Positions 8,056 through 16,210 of a stretch of DNA of 64,000 bases are shown here, in pieces (the first letter of the stretch is position 1; each line of letters opens with the position of its first letter). The stretch lies in the NCBI RefSeq assembly GCF_030813715.1, contig NZ_JAUSUZ010000001.1, positions 2,604,001 to 2,668,000 on the forward strand, in the 5' to 3' direction. The DNA comes from Catenuloplanes indicus. Its GTDB lineage: Bacteria; Actinomycetota; Actinomycetes; Mycobacteriales; Micromonosporaceae. Below the pieces are notes generated by a model. It saw only the letters and a list, made by a program, of their open reading frames with translations, did not search any database and was not told the origin of the DNA. A program made the translations under genes and the position numbers.

Positions 8056-8198
8056 GGTGCGACTTCCTCCTCCGTAACGGTGGGAGGGCAGGACGAAGCG
8101 CCCGGAGGCCCCCGTCAGCGGCCGTGTGCCGGCCGCTCACCCCGCAGCGAAACGTATCGGAGAAGTTCGATAAAGAGTAGCCGATCAACGACACTGCG

Positions 8199-9422
8199 TC
8201 AGGCGGGCACCTTGGTGGCCGCGACCATGCGAGCCGACCAGCGCCAGCCGTTTACGTAGGCGCGGACCAGGTCGGTGCCGTGGGCGGAGGGGGCGACCGC
8301 GTCCAGGTCGCCGCGGGAGAACGCGTCGACGGTGCGGAGGACGTCGCCGAGGGCGCCGGTGCCGTCGATGAGCGCGTTGGCCACGTCGTCGGCGAGCGGG
8401 AGGCGATCGGCGAGCATGGCGGGGGTGAGGCTGAGGACCTCGGCGACGCCGCTGATCAGGCCGGCGGTGAACGCGGCGTCCGGTGCGGCACGCATGCCCT
8501 CGGCCAGGCTCTCGCAGAATCGGGCACGCAGCAGCGCGGTGGTGAGCTGCTCGTCGGTGGCCTCGACCGCGTCGCCGAGCGCCATGATCATCGCCCACTG
8601 GCGGATCTGGGTGAGGCCGAGCAGCACCACGGCCTGGCGGACCGAGGAGACCTTGTACGCCGCACCGGCGGCCGCGGAGTTGCTGGCCCGCAGCACGCGC
8701 AGCGCCAGCGCCGGGTCGCTGACGATCGTGCTGATCACCCGGTCCATGTCCGCCGCCCCGATCGCGGGCACCAGCTGCAGCCGGACCAGCCGGGACGGGG
8801 ACAGACTGGTCGCGGTCATCACCCGGGGGCGGCTCAGCGCGTAGCCCTGGCGCAGCTCGAAGCCGTACCGGTCGGCCAGCGCGATGTGCTCCGCGGTCTC
8901 CAGGCGCTCGGCCACGATCTGGATGCCCGGGTACTCCCGGCAGACCTCGGCCACCTCGTCGAACCGGACGACATCGCTGTCCAGCATGTCGAGCTTCAGG
9001 TAGGACGCGAGCGGCAGCAGGCGCTCGTGCCCGGAGCCGTGCACGTAGTCGTCCAGCGCGATCTTGTAGCCGGCCTCGACCAGCGCGGTCACGCCGGCCA
9101 CCACCTCGTCGTCCGGGTCGACCGTCTCCAGGATCTCCAGCACCACGTTCTCCGGCCCGAACGGCAGCGGCACCCGGCCGACGATGAACTCGCGGGTCAG
9201 GTTGATGAAGCAGAGCCGGTCGCCGGCCACCTCCGCGATGCCGAACTCGGTGAACACGTTGAGAATCACCTGACTGGTGGCGTATGCGTCCCGGGCGGAC
9301 GCGTGCACCGCCTCCATGCTGCCGCGGAACAGCAGCTCATACGCCACGACCGTGCCGCGCGAATCGAAGATCGGCTGACGGCCGACGTGCACGCGCTGGG
9401 TGATCGACGGCATAGGGTTCAC
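8199..9422 (-). CDS. EAL and HDOD domain signalling protein
   Basis: A 407-residue regulator of the YuxH/CdgJ type. Residues 10-200 form an EAL domain: VGRQPIFD opens it, the EAL box reads YELLFRG, followed by NLTRE, LEILE, LDDYVHG, LKLD, AERLET and QGYALSRP. Several metal-binding residues of active phosphodiesterases are kept, but the signature boxes are altered, so it may bind cyclic di-GMP without cleaving it. Residues 205-400 form an HDOD domain without an HD metal site. Proteins of this layout usually act as regulatory scaffolds in motility or stress control. The palindrome GGAATATTCC (9457-9466) lies 35 bp upstream of the start. No operon partner is evident. Confidence 0.85.
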   Translation of the reverse strand: MNPMPSITQRVHVGRQPIFDSRGTVVAYELLFRGSMEAVHASARDAYATSQVILNVFTEFGIAEVAGDRLCFINLTREFIVGRVPLPFGPENVVLEILETVDPDDEVVAGVTALVEAGYKIALDDYVHGSGHERLLPLASYLKLDMLDSDVVRFDEVAEVCREYPGIQIVAERLETAEHIALADRYGFELRQGYALSRPRVMTATSLSPSRLVRLQLVPAIGAADMDRVISTIVSDPALALRVLRASNSAAAGAAYKVSSVRQAVVLLGLTQIRQWAMIMALGDAVEATDEQLTTALLRARFCESLAEGMRAAPDAAFTAGLISGVAEVLSLTPAMLADRLPLADDVANALIDGTGALGDVLRTVDAFSRGDLDAVAPSAHGTDLVRAYVNGWRWSARMVAATKVPA

Positions 9423-9488
9423 GCGCCGACGATCGGTGCCGCCGGGTTGCTCCTGAGGAATATTCCGGAGTGAGCAGCGGCACAGGCG

Positions 9489-10505
9489 CTAGACCAGTTC
9501 CGCGGCCGAGAGCGGCGGGGCCGACGGGTGGTAGCGGGCGGTGTGCCGCTGCCAGTCGTAGTTGCCGCGGATCAGCGTGTGCAGCGCAAGCCGGACGTAG
9601 CGGTCGACCGTGGCGCGCTCGGCCGCGGTCAGCCCGATCGCGGCCGCCGCGTCCGGCAGCAGCCGCTCCAGGCCGTCCAGCTCCGCGATCATGGCGTGGA
9701 CCAGCGCGACCGTCTCGCCGACCGCGGCGGACCGGTGCAGGCCCGCGGTGTCCTCGAGCACCAGCACCGCGTTGCGCCGGGTGCCGCGGCGTGCCTCCTT
9801 CTCCACCGAGGCGACGTCGTTGCAGAGGCCGGCGACGTCCGCGGCGATCGTGCGCAGCCGGTGCAGCAGCGGCGTGTGGAACACGACGTCCGGCAGTTCG
9901 CAGCCCTGCACCCGCTCGGCCAGGTCGAGCACCGGGTACGCGCCCACGGTGGGCCGCCGCAGGCTCAGGTGCTCCGCGACCGTGGTGGGCGGCGCGAGCA
10001 CCGGCGGCTGCGCCTCGACCAGCACCCCGGCCAGGTATCCGGCCCAGTCCTGCGCGGCCCGGGCCCGCCACGCCGCGGTCATCCCGGCGCAGCCGCGCGC
10101 CCACACGTCCACCCAGGCCCGGGTGGCCGGCACGTCGTGCCGCGGCCGGGTGCCGGGCGGTTCGTGCAGCAGCCGCAGCAGTTCCCGGGCGGCGGCGACC
10201 GCGGCCGCGCGCGGCCCGCCGGGCGCGTCGTCGAACTGGTCGTCGAAGAGGAACAGGAAGCACTGCAGGTTCGCGGCGAGCAGCAGGTCGTCGCCGCGCG
10301 CGGCCGGGTTGAAGCGGGCGGCCAGCTCGGTCAGCCGCCAGCCGGTGAGCCGCTCCGCGGCCGCGGCGCTACGGACCAGGCCGAGGTCGCACGCCCAGTC
10401 GAGGGTGGCGTCGGCGGCCTTGTCGATCTCCGCGGCCGTGAGCACGGCTGCCGGGTACGGAATGTCGAAGGCGACGCCCTGTGGCACGGAAACTCCCGGA
10501 AACAT
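9489..10505 (-). CDS. class I terpene synthase (bacterial terpene cyclase)
   Basis: A 338-residue terpene cyclase that should ionise a prenyl diphosphate, most likely farnesyl or geranylgeranyl, and cyclise it in a Mg-dependent reaction. The first metal motif is DDQFDD (residues 88-93). The second is the NSE triad N229-D230, S233, E237 in NDVASVEKE. A basic RY-type end, HTARYHP, closes the active site. ATG 10505 is chosen because GAAGGAA precedes it; a GTG at 10526 would add seven residues. Length is normal for the family. There is no prenyltransferase, P450 or methyltransferase beside it, so it works as a stand-alone volatile terpene gene. The product cannot be predicted. Confidence 0.88.
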   Translation of the reverse strand: MFPGVSVPQGVAFDIPYPAAVLTAAEIDKAADATLDWACDLGLVRSAAAAERLTGWRLTELAARFNPAARGDDLLLAANLQCFLFLFDDQFDDAPGGPRAAAVAAARELLRLLHEPPGTRPRHDVPATRAWVDVWARGCAGMTAAWRARAAQDWAGYLAGVLVEAQPPVLAPPTTVAEHLSLRRPTVGAYPVLDLAERVQGCELPDVVFHTPLLHRLRTIAADVAGLCNDVASVEKEARRGTRRNAVLVLEDTAGLHRSAAVGETVALVHAMIAELDGLERLLPDAAAAIGLTAAERATVDRYVRLALHTLIRGNYDWQRHTARYHPSAPPLSAAELV

Positions 10506-10544
10506 CGATTTCCTTCGTCCTATCACAGCGCGGTCGAGTTCACC

Positions 10545-11378
10545 TTACTCAGCGTTGAGCCGGGTGCGCCGGATCAACCCGGCGACCAGCAGGAGAAGCA
10601 ACAACACGCCGAAGACGACTGTGAGCGGAAGCACACCGAGCCGCTCCACGCCGGACACCAGCGTCTCCTGCACGCCGAGCGCGGCCTCCACCACCGGGTC
10701 CGCGCCGGCCCACCGGGCGTCGTACTGGACGCGCAGCTCATACCAGCCGTAGTAGGTGACGTAGAGCCCGGCGGCCGCGAGCAGCACGCCCCCGGCCCGC
10801 GGCGCGATCGCGCTCACCCGGCGCACCCGGGACAGCAGCGACGTGCGGACCAGCGCCACCGCGAGCGCGGTCACGCCGACGACCAGGCCCATCCCGGCCG
10901 CGTACGCGCCGAACAGCGCGAGCGGGTCACCGTTCGCGGACGCCCCCACGATCGCCAGGAACGGCGCGATCGTGCAGCTCACCGACGCGAGCGCGTACGC
11001 GACGCCGAACAGCGCCATGGACGGCACCGACCGGGTGAGCGCGGGCGCGCGCCGGACCGGCGGCAGCGCGGGCAGCCGGCGGCCGGTCGCGAGCAGCACG
11101 CCGAGCGCGGCCAGCACGATCCCGGACGCGAGCGTGAGCCACGGCAGCCGGGGTTGCAGCCAGGTCATCACGGGCGCGAGCACGAACCCGAGCGTGCCGA
11201 AGACGGCCACGAAGCCGGCGGTCATCGCGAGCGCGGAGGTGAGCGCGCGCCCCACCGGGGCCCAGCGCCCGCCGGGTGCGTCCGCGGCGACCAGCACGGA
11301 CAGGTACGCGGGCAGCATCGCGAAGCCGCACGGGTTGAGCGCGGCCAGCATGCCCGCGGTGAGCGCGTAGAGCAGCAC
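10545..11378 (-). CDS. ccdA: CcdA/DsbD-type thiol-disulphide transmembrane protein
   Basis: A 277-residue membrane protein that passes reducing equivalents from the cytoplasm to exported thioredoxin-like proteins. The paired cysteines of the family are visible: one in LNPCGFAMLPAY near the N-terminus and one in VSCTIAPF about 150 residues later. At least six hydrophobic segments are present. Translation probably begins with GTG 11378, four bases after the stop of the TlpA-like gene, so the two are coupled. The pairing of a CcdA with a membrane-anchored TlpA fits cytochrome c maturation or repair of exported disulphides. No cytochrome genes lie in the window. Confidence 0.85.
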   Translation of the reverse strand: MLLYALTAGMLAALNPCGFAMLPAYLSVLVAADAPGGRWAPVGRALTSALAMTAGFVAVFGTLGFVLAPVMTWLQPRLPWLTLASGIVLAALGVLLATGRRLPALPPVRRAPALTRSVPSMALFGVAYALASVSCTIAPFLAIVGASANGDPLALFGAYAAGMGLVVGVTALAVALVRTSLLSRVRRVSAIAPRAGGVLLAAAGLYVTYYGWYELRVQYDARWAGADPVVEAALGVQETLVSGVERLGVLPLTVVFGVLLLLLLVAGLIRRTRLNAE

Positions 11379-11382
11379 GGGT

Positions 11383-11958
11383 TCAGGCCGCCAGCCGGTC
11401 GAGCCAGCTGACCAGGTCCTGATCGTCGAGCCAGCCCTTGTGCACGACCGTGCCGCTCGCGTCCAGCATCACGTAGTAGGACTGCCGGGTGACCTCGAAC
11501 CGGGTCCACAGCTCACCGGCGCCGTCGTTGATCTGCGGCACGCCGCCGACCTCGTAGTCCGCGACGAACTTGTTCATCGCCGCGGTGTCCGTGCTGAGCC
11601 CGGCCACGCCGATGATCGGCACCCGGCCCGCGTACCGCGGCGCCTCCTTGGCGACGGTCCAGCCCTGGCTGGCGCAGGTGGCGCACCACGGCGCCCAGAA
11701 CCACAGCACGGCCGGCCGGTGCGCCAGCGTCGTACCGTCGAAGGACTTCCCGTCCAGCGTGGTGCCGGTGAACTTGAGCAGATCCGGCACCGGGCCGGAG
11801 GGCTCGGGACTCTCCGAGGTCGCCACCACCGGGGGCGCGGCCGGCGGAGGGGCCGACGGCGCGGCGGCCTCGACCCAGGACTCCGGTGGTGACACGCACG
11901 CGCTCAGCGCCAGCAGCGCGGCTCCCATGACCAACGCCGTCAACCGCCGTGCCCGCAT
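11383..11958 (-). CDS. TlpA/ResA-like thioredoxin-fold lipoprotein
   Basis: A 191-residue exported thioredoxin-like protein. The signal peptide ends with the lipobox LSAC, followed by a Pro/Ala-rich linker and the redoxin fold: FTGTTLDGKSF, then LWFWAPWCATCASQ with the CxxC active site, then VPIIGVAGL and the cis-Pro loop VGGVPQIND. It should reduce or exchange disulphides outside the membrane, drawing electrons from the CcdA encoded immediately downstream. ATG 11958 follows a GGGGGCGG ribosome site; in-frame codons further up carry no signal peptide. The gene lies 119 bp downstream of the conservon and may be transcribed separately. Confidence 0.87.
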   Translation of the reverse strand: MRARRLTALVMGAALLALSACVSPPESWVEAAAPSAPPPAAPPVVATSESPEPSGPVPDLLKFTGTTLDGKSFDGTTLAHRPAVLWFWAPWCATCASQGWTVAKEAPRYAGRVPIIGVAGLSTDTAAMNKFVADYEVGGVPQINDGAGELWTRFEVTRQSYYVMLDASGTVVHKGWLDDQDLVSWLDRLAA

Positions 11959-12077
11959 GCCGCCCCCAGATGGTCGTCCGTGAAGAACCCCGTTCGACCT
12001 GAGGTACGGCACGCACCGGCACAACGGTTCAGAGGCCGGCGCGCGTACGCACGCCGGCCTCCGAGGGGAGACACCCG

Positions 12078-12671
12078 TTACCGGGTCGCCATCGCCCGGC
12101 CGTGGCCGAGCCGGGCCGCGAGGACCTGCTCGATCAGCGACACCAGGATGCTCTTGACCGACTCGCGGTTCCGGGCGTCGCACTCGACGACCGGCACGTA
12201 GTCCGCGACGCCGAGCGCCTCCCGGACCTCCTGGAGGTCGAACCGGTTGATCGAGTCGAACACGTTCACCCCGAGCAGGAACGGGATGTTGTGTTCCTCG
12301 AAGTAGTCCAGCGCGGGGAAGCAGTCCTCGATCCGGCGCGTGTCGACCAGCACCACGGCGCCGAGCGCGCCGTCGACCAGGTCGTCCCAGAGGAACGCGA
12401 ACCGGTCCTGTCCGGGCGTGCCGAACAGGTACAGGACCAGGGACTCGTCGAGGGTGATGCGGCCGAAGTCCAGCGCCACCGTGGTGGTGGTCTTGGCGGC
12501 TACCTGCGACGTGTCGTCGATGCCGATGGACCGTTCGGTCATCTCGGCTTCGGTGACCAGAGGCTCGATCTCGGAAATCGCACTCACGAAAGTGGTCTTT
12601 CCGACGCCGAACCCACCGCTCACCACGATTTTCACCGAAATCGGTGCTGGGCGGCTAGAGGGCGCGTACAC
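12078..12671 (-). CDS. cvnD: conservon GTPase, CvnD-like (MglA/Ras-like)
   Basis: A 197-residue small GTPase of the conservon type. It shows G1 GGFGVGKTT, the switch element TTTVALDFG, G3 as GTPGQDRF and an LGVNVFDS segment in place of a classical NKxD. GTG 12671 gives VYAPSSRPAPISVKIVV, close to the usual CvnD opening, and overlaps the end of the DUF742 gene by 17 bases. In Streptomyces the four Cvn proteins form a membrane-associated complex in which the DUF742 and roadblock proteins link the kinase-like sensor to the GTPase. It ends the operon. Confidence 0.9.
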   Translation of the reverse strand: MYAPSSRPAPISVKIVVSGGFGVGKTTFVSAISEIEPLVTEAEMTERSIGIDDTSQVAAKTTTTVALDFGRITLDESLVLYLFGTPGQDRFAFLWDDLVDGALGAVVLVDTRRIEDCFPALDYFEEHNIPFLLGVNVFDSINRFDLQEVREALGVADYVPVVECDARNRESVKSILVSLIEQVLAARLGHGRAMATR

Positions 12672-13122
12672 GATCCCGAATCCTCTCGATCAGTTCGATG
12701 GAAAGCTCGTTCGTCTGTTCGGACACCTGTAGGTACTTCTCGGCTATCAGGTCCCCGACCAGCACCCGCGTCACGCCGAGGGGCGTGCGCAGCGCGGCGG
12801 CGAGGTCCGCGAGGGACATCGGCGCCTGGCAGAGCTGCACGATCCGCTCCGCTTCGAAGCGCAGCGGCGCGGAGAGCGCGGCCGGCTGTGCGAAGAACAG
12901 CGTCTCGATGCGGATGTTGTCGGCCAGCGGCCGGGTCCGGCCACCGGTGACCAGGAACGGCCGGACGACCGGGTCCTCCCCCTCGGAGGAGGACCCGCTC
13001 GGGGCACGGTGTCCGCCGACGTGCTCGTCCGTCCGCTCCCGGTCCGGCCGCGTCTCCGGCTGCCATTTCGGGAACATCCGCGGATCCGGCATCCGCAGAC
13101 CGGACTCGGGGTCGGTGCTCAC
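12655..13122 (-). CDS. cvnC: conservon DUF742 protein, CvnC-like
   Basis: A 155-residue DUF742 protein. The N-terminal 55 residues are charged and disordered. The conserved core begins at VVRPFLVTGGRTRP and continues through FEAERIVQLCQ and LADLAAALRTPLGVTRVLVGDL to a C-terminal helix rich in Glu and Arg. The core reads like a winged helix. GTG 13122 overlaps the stop of the roadblock gene in a GTGA quartet. By analogy with Streptomyces conservons it bridges the sensor and the GTPase. Nothing is unusual in the sequence. Confidence 0.9.
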   Translation of the reverse strand: MSTDPESGLRMPDPRMFPKWQPETRPDRERTDEHVGGHRAPSGSSSEGEDPVVRPFLVTGGRTRPLADNIRIETLFFAQPAALSAPLRFEAERIVQLCQAPMSLADLAAALRTPLGVTRVLVGDLIAEKYLQVSEQTNELSIELIERIRDRVRAL

Positions 13123-13544
13123 AGGCCCAGGTGACGTCGGGACTCCGCGATCAGCGCCGGCGTGAGCAGCGATCCGAACCGCTCGGTCAGCGTGGAGATC
13201 TCGTACCCGATCAGGCCGAGATCGCTGTCGCCGGTGGCGACCACGCCGAGCACGCTGCCGCCGGTGATGACGGAGACCAGCAGGAAGCCCCGCTTCATCT
13301 CGATCATGATCAGCTTCAGGCCCTCGAACTCGTACTTCTTCGAGGCGCTGCGGGCCAGGCTGGCCATGCTGGAGACGATCGCCGCCAGGTGGTCGGCCTC
13401 GGTCCGGTTCAGTCCGTCCGAGGCGGCGATGAGCAGGCCGTCGGAGGAGACCGCCACGGCGTCCTTGACCCCGTCGGTCTGGTGCACGAAGTTGCCGAGC
13501 AGCCAGTTGAACTGGTGCCGATCCGTCTGAGTGTCGACGCTCAT
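13119..13544 (-). CDS. cvnB: conservon roadblock/LC7 protein, CvnB-like
   Basis: A 141-residue roadblock/LC7 domain protein. The typical run is present: NWLLGNFVHQTDGVKDAVAV, then SSDGLLIAASDGL, then ADHLAAIVSSMASLA. Roadblock proteins act as dimeric partners and regulators of small GTPases, here most likely the CvnD product of the same operon. The ATG at 13544 overlaps the stop of cvnA as ATGA, and its own stop overlaps cvnC as GTGA, so all members are translationally coupled. A short C-terminal tail (ALIAESRRHLGL) replaces the longer tails seen in some relatives. Confidence 0.92.
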   Translation of the reverse strand: MSVDTQTDRHQFNWLLGNFVHQTDGVKDAVAVSSDGLLIAASDGLNRTEADHLAAIVSSMASLARSASKKYEFEGLKLIMIEMKRGFLLVSVITGGSVLGVVATGDSDLGLIGYEISTLTERFGSLLTPALIAESRRHLGL

Positions 13545-16111
13545 GCGCTGGTACCTCCGTCTTCGGTGCCGTACGGGTTGGATCGAACATCGGTGTTGGC
13601 GCGCTGCATGCCCGCGCGCAGCGCCGTGAGCCGGTTGCGCACCTCGGCCGGCGAGGAGTCGACCATCGCGGCCCGGGTCTCCGGCGCGCTCGGCGCCGGT
13701 GCGGCCTCGGCCTCCGGCCGGCTGGTCCGCGGGGCCCGCTTGCGCAGCCCGTTGCGGGTGCGCTCGACCTCCCCGGTCTCGATCGTCCGGGGACGCGGCG
13801 AGACCTGCTCCGCGACCGCCTCGGCGGCGGCCTCCGCGGCCACCACCTCGGGCGACGGCGGCACCGTCAGGTACTCGACCACCCCCGGCTTGACCCGGCC
13901 ACCGATCGCCAGGTACGGCGCGTCCGGTGCCTGGGTCGGCGCGCCGGAGCTGACCAGAGGCCGGGCGACCTCCGGAGCCGGGGGCGCGGGCGGGGCCGGC
14001 GGAGCCGGGGGCGCCGCCATCACCGGGGTGAACGGCGCGGGCGGGATGACCGGCATGGCCGGACGCTCGTCGACGATCTCGCCGTCCCGGATCACGGCCG
14101 GCGACGACGAGTTCGCCATCACCGACGCGGGCAGCAGCACGCGGGCGGTGACGCCGGTGACCGGCGAGGACGCCAGCTTCACCTCCGCGCCCATGTCCCG
14201 CGCCAGCTGACCGACCACGTAGTGGCCGAGGTAGCGAGCCGGCGCCGTGATGAAGTCGCCCTCACCGCGCAGACGCGCGTTCGCGGCCTCGATCTCGACG
14301 TCGTTCATGCCGACGCCCTGGTCCACGATCGCGATCAGGTACTGGTCGCCGACGCGGCGGCCCTGGATCTCCACGTCCGAGTCCGGCGGGGAGAACGTCA
14401 GGCCGTTCTCGATCAGTTCGGCGAGCAGGTGCGCCACGCCGCTGACCACGGCACCGGTGATGTTCGCCTCGTCGATCCGGCGGAACGACACCCGGCGGTA
14501 CTCCTCGACCTCGGAGACCGCGGCCCGGATCACGTCCGCGATCGGGAGCGGTGCCGACCACTGCCGCTGGCTCTGCGAGCCGACGAGCACCAGGAGGCTC
14601 TCCGCGTTCCGTCGCATACGGGTGGCCAGGTGGTCCAGCTCGAACAGGTTGGCGAGCGCGGACGGGTCCGTCTCCTCCCGCTCCAGCGTGGTGATGAAGC
14701 CCAGCTGGCGGCGGAGCAGGTTCTGGTTGCGGCGGCCGAGGTTGGCCAGCGACTCGGTGGTCGACTTCCGTAGCAGCGCCTGCTCGGTGGCGAGCGCGTA
14801 CGCGGTGGCCTGGATGTGGTCGAACGCGTCGGCCACGGCCTGCATCTCGGCGGACGCGCCGCGAGCCAGGCGGATCGGGGTCAGCTTCGGCCGCTCCTCG
14901 TCCGGCGACAGCTCCTGGGCGAGCGCCACCGCCTGCGGCAGCCGCACCTCGGCGATGTGGTCGGCCTCGGCGGACAGCGCCGCCAGCGGCCGGGTGATCG
15001 ACCGGGACGCGTAGAAGAGCAGCACGACCGCGGCCGCGATGGAGGCGGCCACGATGACGACCAGGATCAGGATCGCGTTGAGCGCGTCCGTCTGGAGCTG
15101 GGAGGCCCGATCCTTGATCTGGTCGGCGACGGTCTCCTGGAGACCCGTGACGCCGTTCAGGTACTGGATCATCGCGTTCGAGTAGAGCCCGGTGTCCGCG
15201 AAGATCTCCCGGCCGTCCGCGGACTCGTCCGCGATCTCCCGGAAGCGATCCACGGTACGGGCCGAGCCGGTGTCCAGCACGCGGGCGAACTCGTCGCGCT
15301 GCGCCTGGGTCGCGGCGCCGGCGAACGCGGTGAACGCCGCGTCCTGCGTCGCGATGAAACCGGCGTAGTCGACGTACTGGTTCACGCCGTCCACCTCGAA
15401 CGTGCCGCGCAGGAACACCTCGTTCAGGCGGACGCTCTCCAGCGAGGCGCCCTCCTTGACGGTGTTCAGCGACTCCAGCACGGTCACCATCCGGCGCAGC
15501 GCCTGGTCGTCGAGCCGGTCCAGCTCGAAGTCGATGGTGTTGAACGCGGTGATCCGGTCCGTGAAGAACACGACCGAGCTGTTCAGGCTGACGGCACGCT
15601 GGTCGACCTGACCGCGGAAGTTCGCCAGCGCGTCCAGCGAGTTCAGCGTGGACTGGGTCCGCGCGTCGAGCTCGTGGCCCGCGTCGTCGTCCCCGGTGAT
15701 CAGGCCGGCGACGGCCTGCCGCTGCTGGTCGACGGCCTGGCGGGACTCGTCCAGCCGGGCGGCGACCAGCTCGTTACCGGTGAGCAGACCGGCGGTGGCG
15801 CCGCGCTCGTCCTGCAGCGCCTGGACCAGGCGTTGCACGCTGAGCGCGAGCGTGATGTCGTGGGTGGTGGCCCGGGCGTTGTTGAACGCCACGACCAGGA
15901 CCAGCACGACGAGACTCAGAAGAGCAAGAACAGCGGCGAGCGGGACCGCCAGTAGAGCGGCCAGGCGCTGGCGGATCGGGCGGCCCTGCCGGGGCTTCCG
16001 CCCCGACGTGGTAGCGCCCGATCCGCGCCCAAGCCTCAGGATCCCGCTCAGCCGCGACTTGCGGTGCACGGCTGCACTCAACACCGACCTCCAAATAGCA
16101 GATGCGGACAT
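13541..16111 (-). CDS. cvnA: conservon sensor histidine kinase-like protein with NIT domain, CvnA-like
   Basis: An 856-residue membrane sensor. A basic N-terminus and first membrane helix (LAVPLAAVLALLSLVVLV) precede an extracellular nitrate/nitrite-sensing type helical domain of about 250 residues (QALQDERGATAGLLTG is typical). A second helix near residue 355 leads into a HAMP-like linker. The dimerisation helix carries LFELDHLATRMRRNAESL. The ATPase domain shows the N box ELIENGLTFSPP, then VDQGVGM, and a short G2 region. The last 200 residues are Pro/Ala-rich and disordered, ending in a conserved NRLTALRAGMQR motif. ATG 16111 follows GAGGGG. No response regulator is present; output probably goes to the downstream Cvn proteins. 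Confidence 0.9.
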   Translation of the reverse strand: MSASAIWRSVLSAAVHRKSRLSGILRLGRGSGATTSGRKPRQGRPIRQRLAALLAVPLAAVLALLSLVVLVLVVAFNNARATTHDITLALSVQRLVQALQDERGATAGLLTGNELVAARLDESRQAVDQQRQAVAGLITGDDDAGHELDARTQSTLNSLDALANFRGQVDQRAVSLNSSVVFFTDRITAFNTIDFELDRLDDQALRRMVTVLESLNTVKEGASLESVRLNEVFLRGTFEVDGVNQYVDYAGFIATQDAAFTAFAGAATQAQRDEFARVLDTGSARTVDRFREIADESADGREIFADTGLYSNAMIQYLNGVTGLQETVADQIKDRASQLQTDALNAILILVVIVAASIAAAVVLLFYASRSITRPLAALSAEADHIAEVRLPQAVALAQELSPDEERPKLTPIRLARGASAEMQAVADAFDHIQATAYALATEQALLRKSTTESLANLGRRNQNLLRRQLGFITTLEREETDPSALANLFELDHLATRMRRNAESLLVLVGSQSQRQWSAPLPIADVIRAAVSEVEEYRRVSFRRIDEANITGAVVSGVAHLLAELIENGLTFSPPDSDVEIQGRRVGDQYLIAIVDQGVGMNDVEIEAANARLRGEGDFITAPARYLGHYVVGQLARDMGAEVKLASSPVTGVTARVLLPASVMANSSSPAVIRDGEIVDERPAMPVIPPAPFTPVMAAPPAPPAPPAPPAPEVARPLVSSGAPTQAPDAPYLAIGGRVKPGVVEYLTVPPSPEVVAAEAAAEAVAEQVSPRPRTIETGEVERTRNGLRKRAPRTSRPEAEAAPAPSAPETRAAMVDSSPAEVRNRLTALRAGMQRANTDVRSNPYGTEDGGTSA

Positions 16112-16119
16112 CGGCCCCT

Positions 16120-16136
16120 CCCGGTCAGTGACCGGG
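16120..16136. promoter_or_regulatory. perfect inverted repeat abutting the cvnA ribosome site
   Basis: The 17-base sequence cccggtcagtgaccggg has 8-bp arms around one central base. It ends three bases before the GAGGGG ribosome site of cvnA. As RNA it could form a GC-rich hairpin next to the site and influence translation, or as DNA it could be an operator half-covering the promoter. Only symmetry and position support this. Confidence 0.4.
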
Positions 16137-16210
16137 CCGCATCAGCTGTGGCGGTCTAGGTGGCCTGGGTTGCAGTTCGACCGGAATCGCGCATCTCTTA
16201 GGCGATTACG

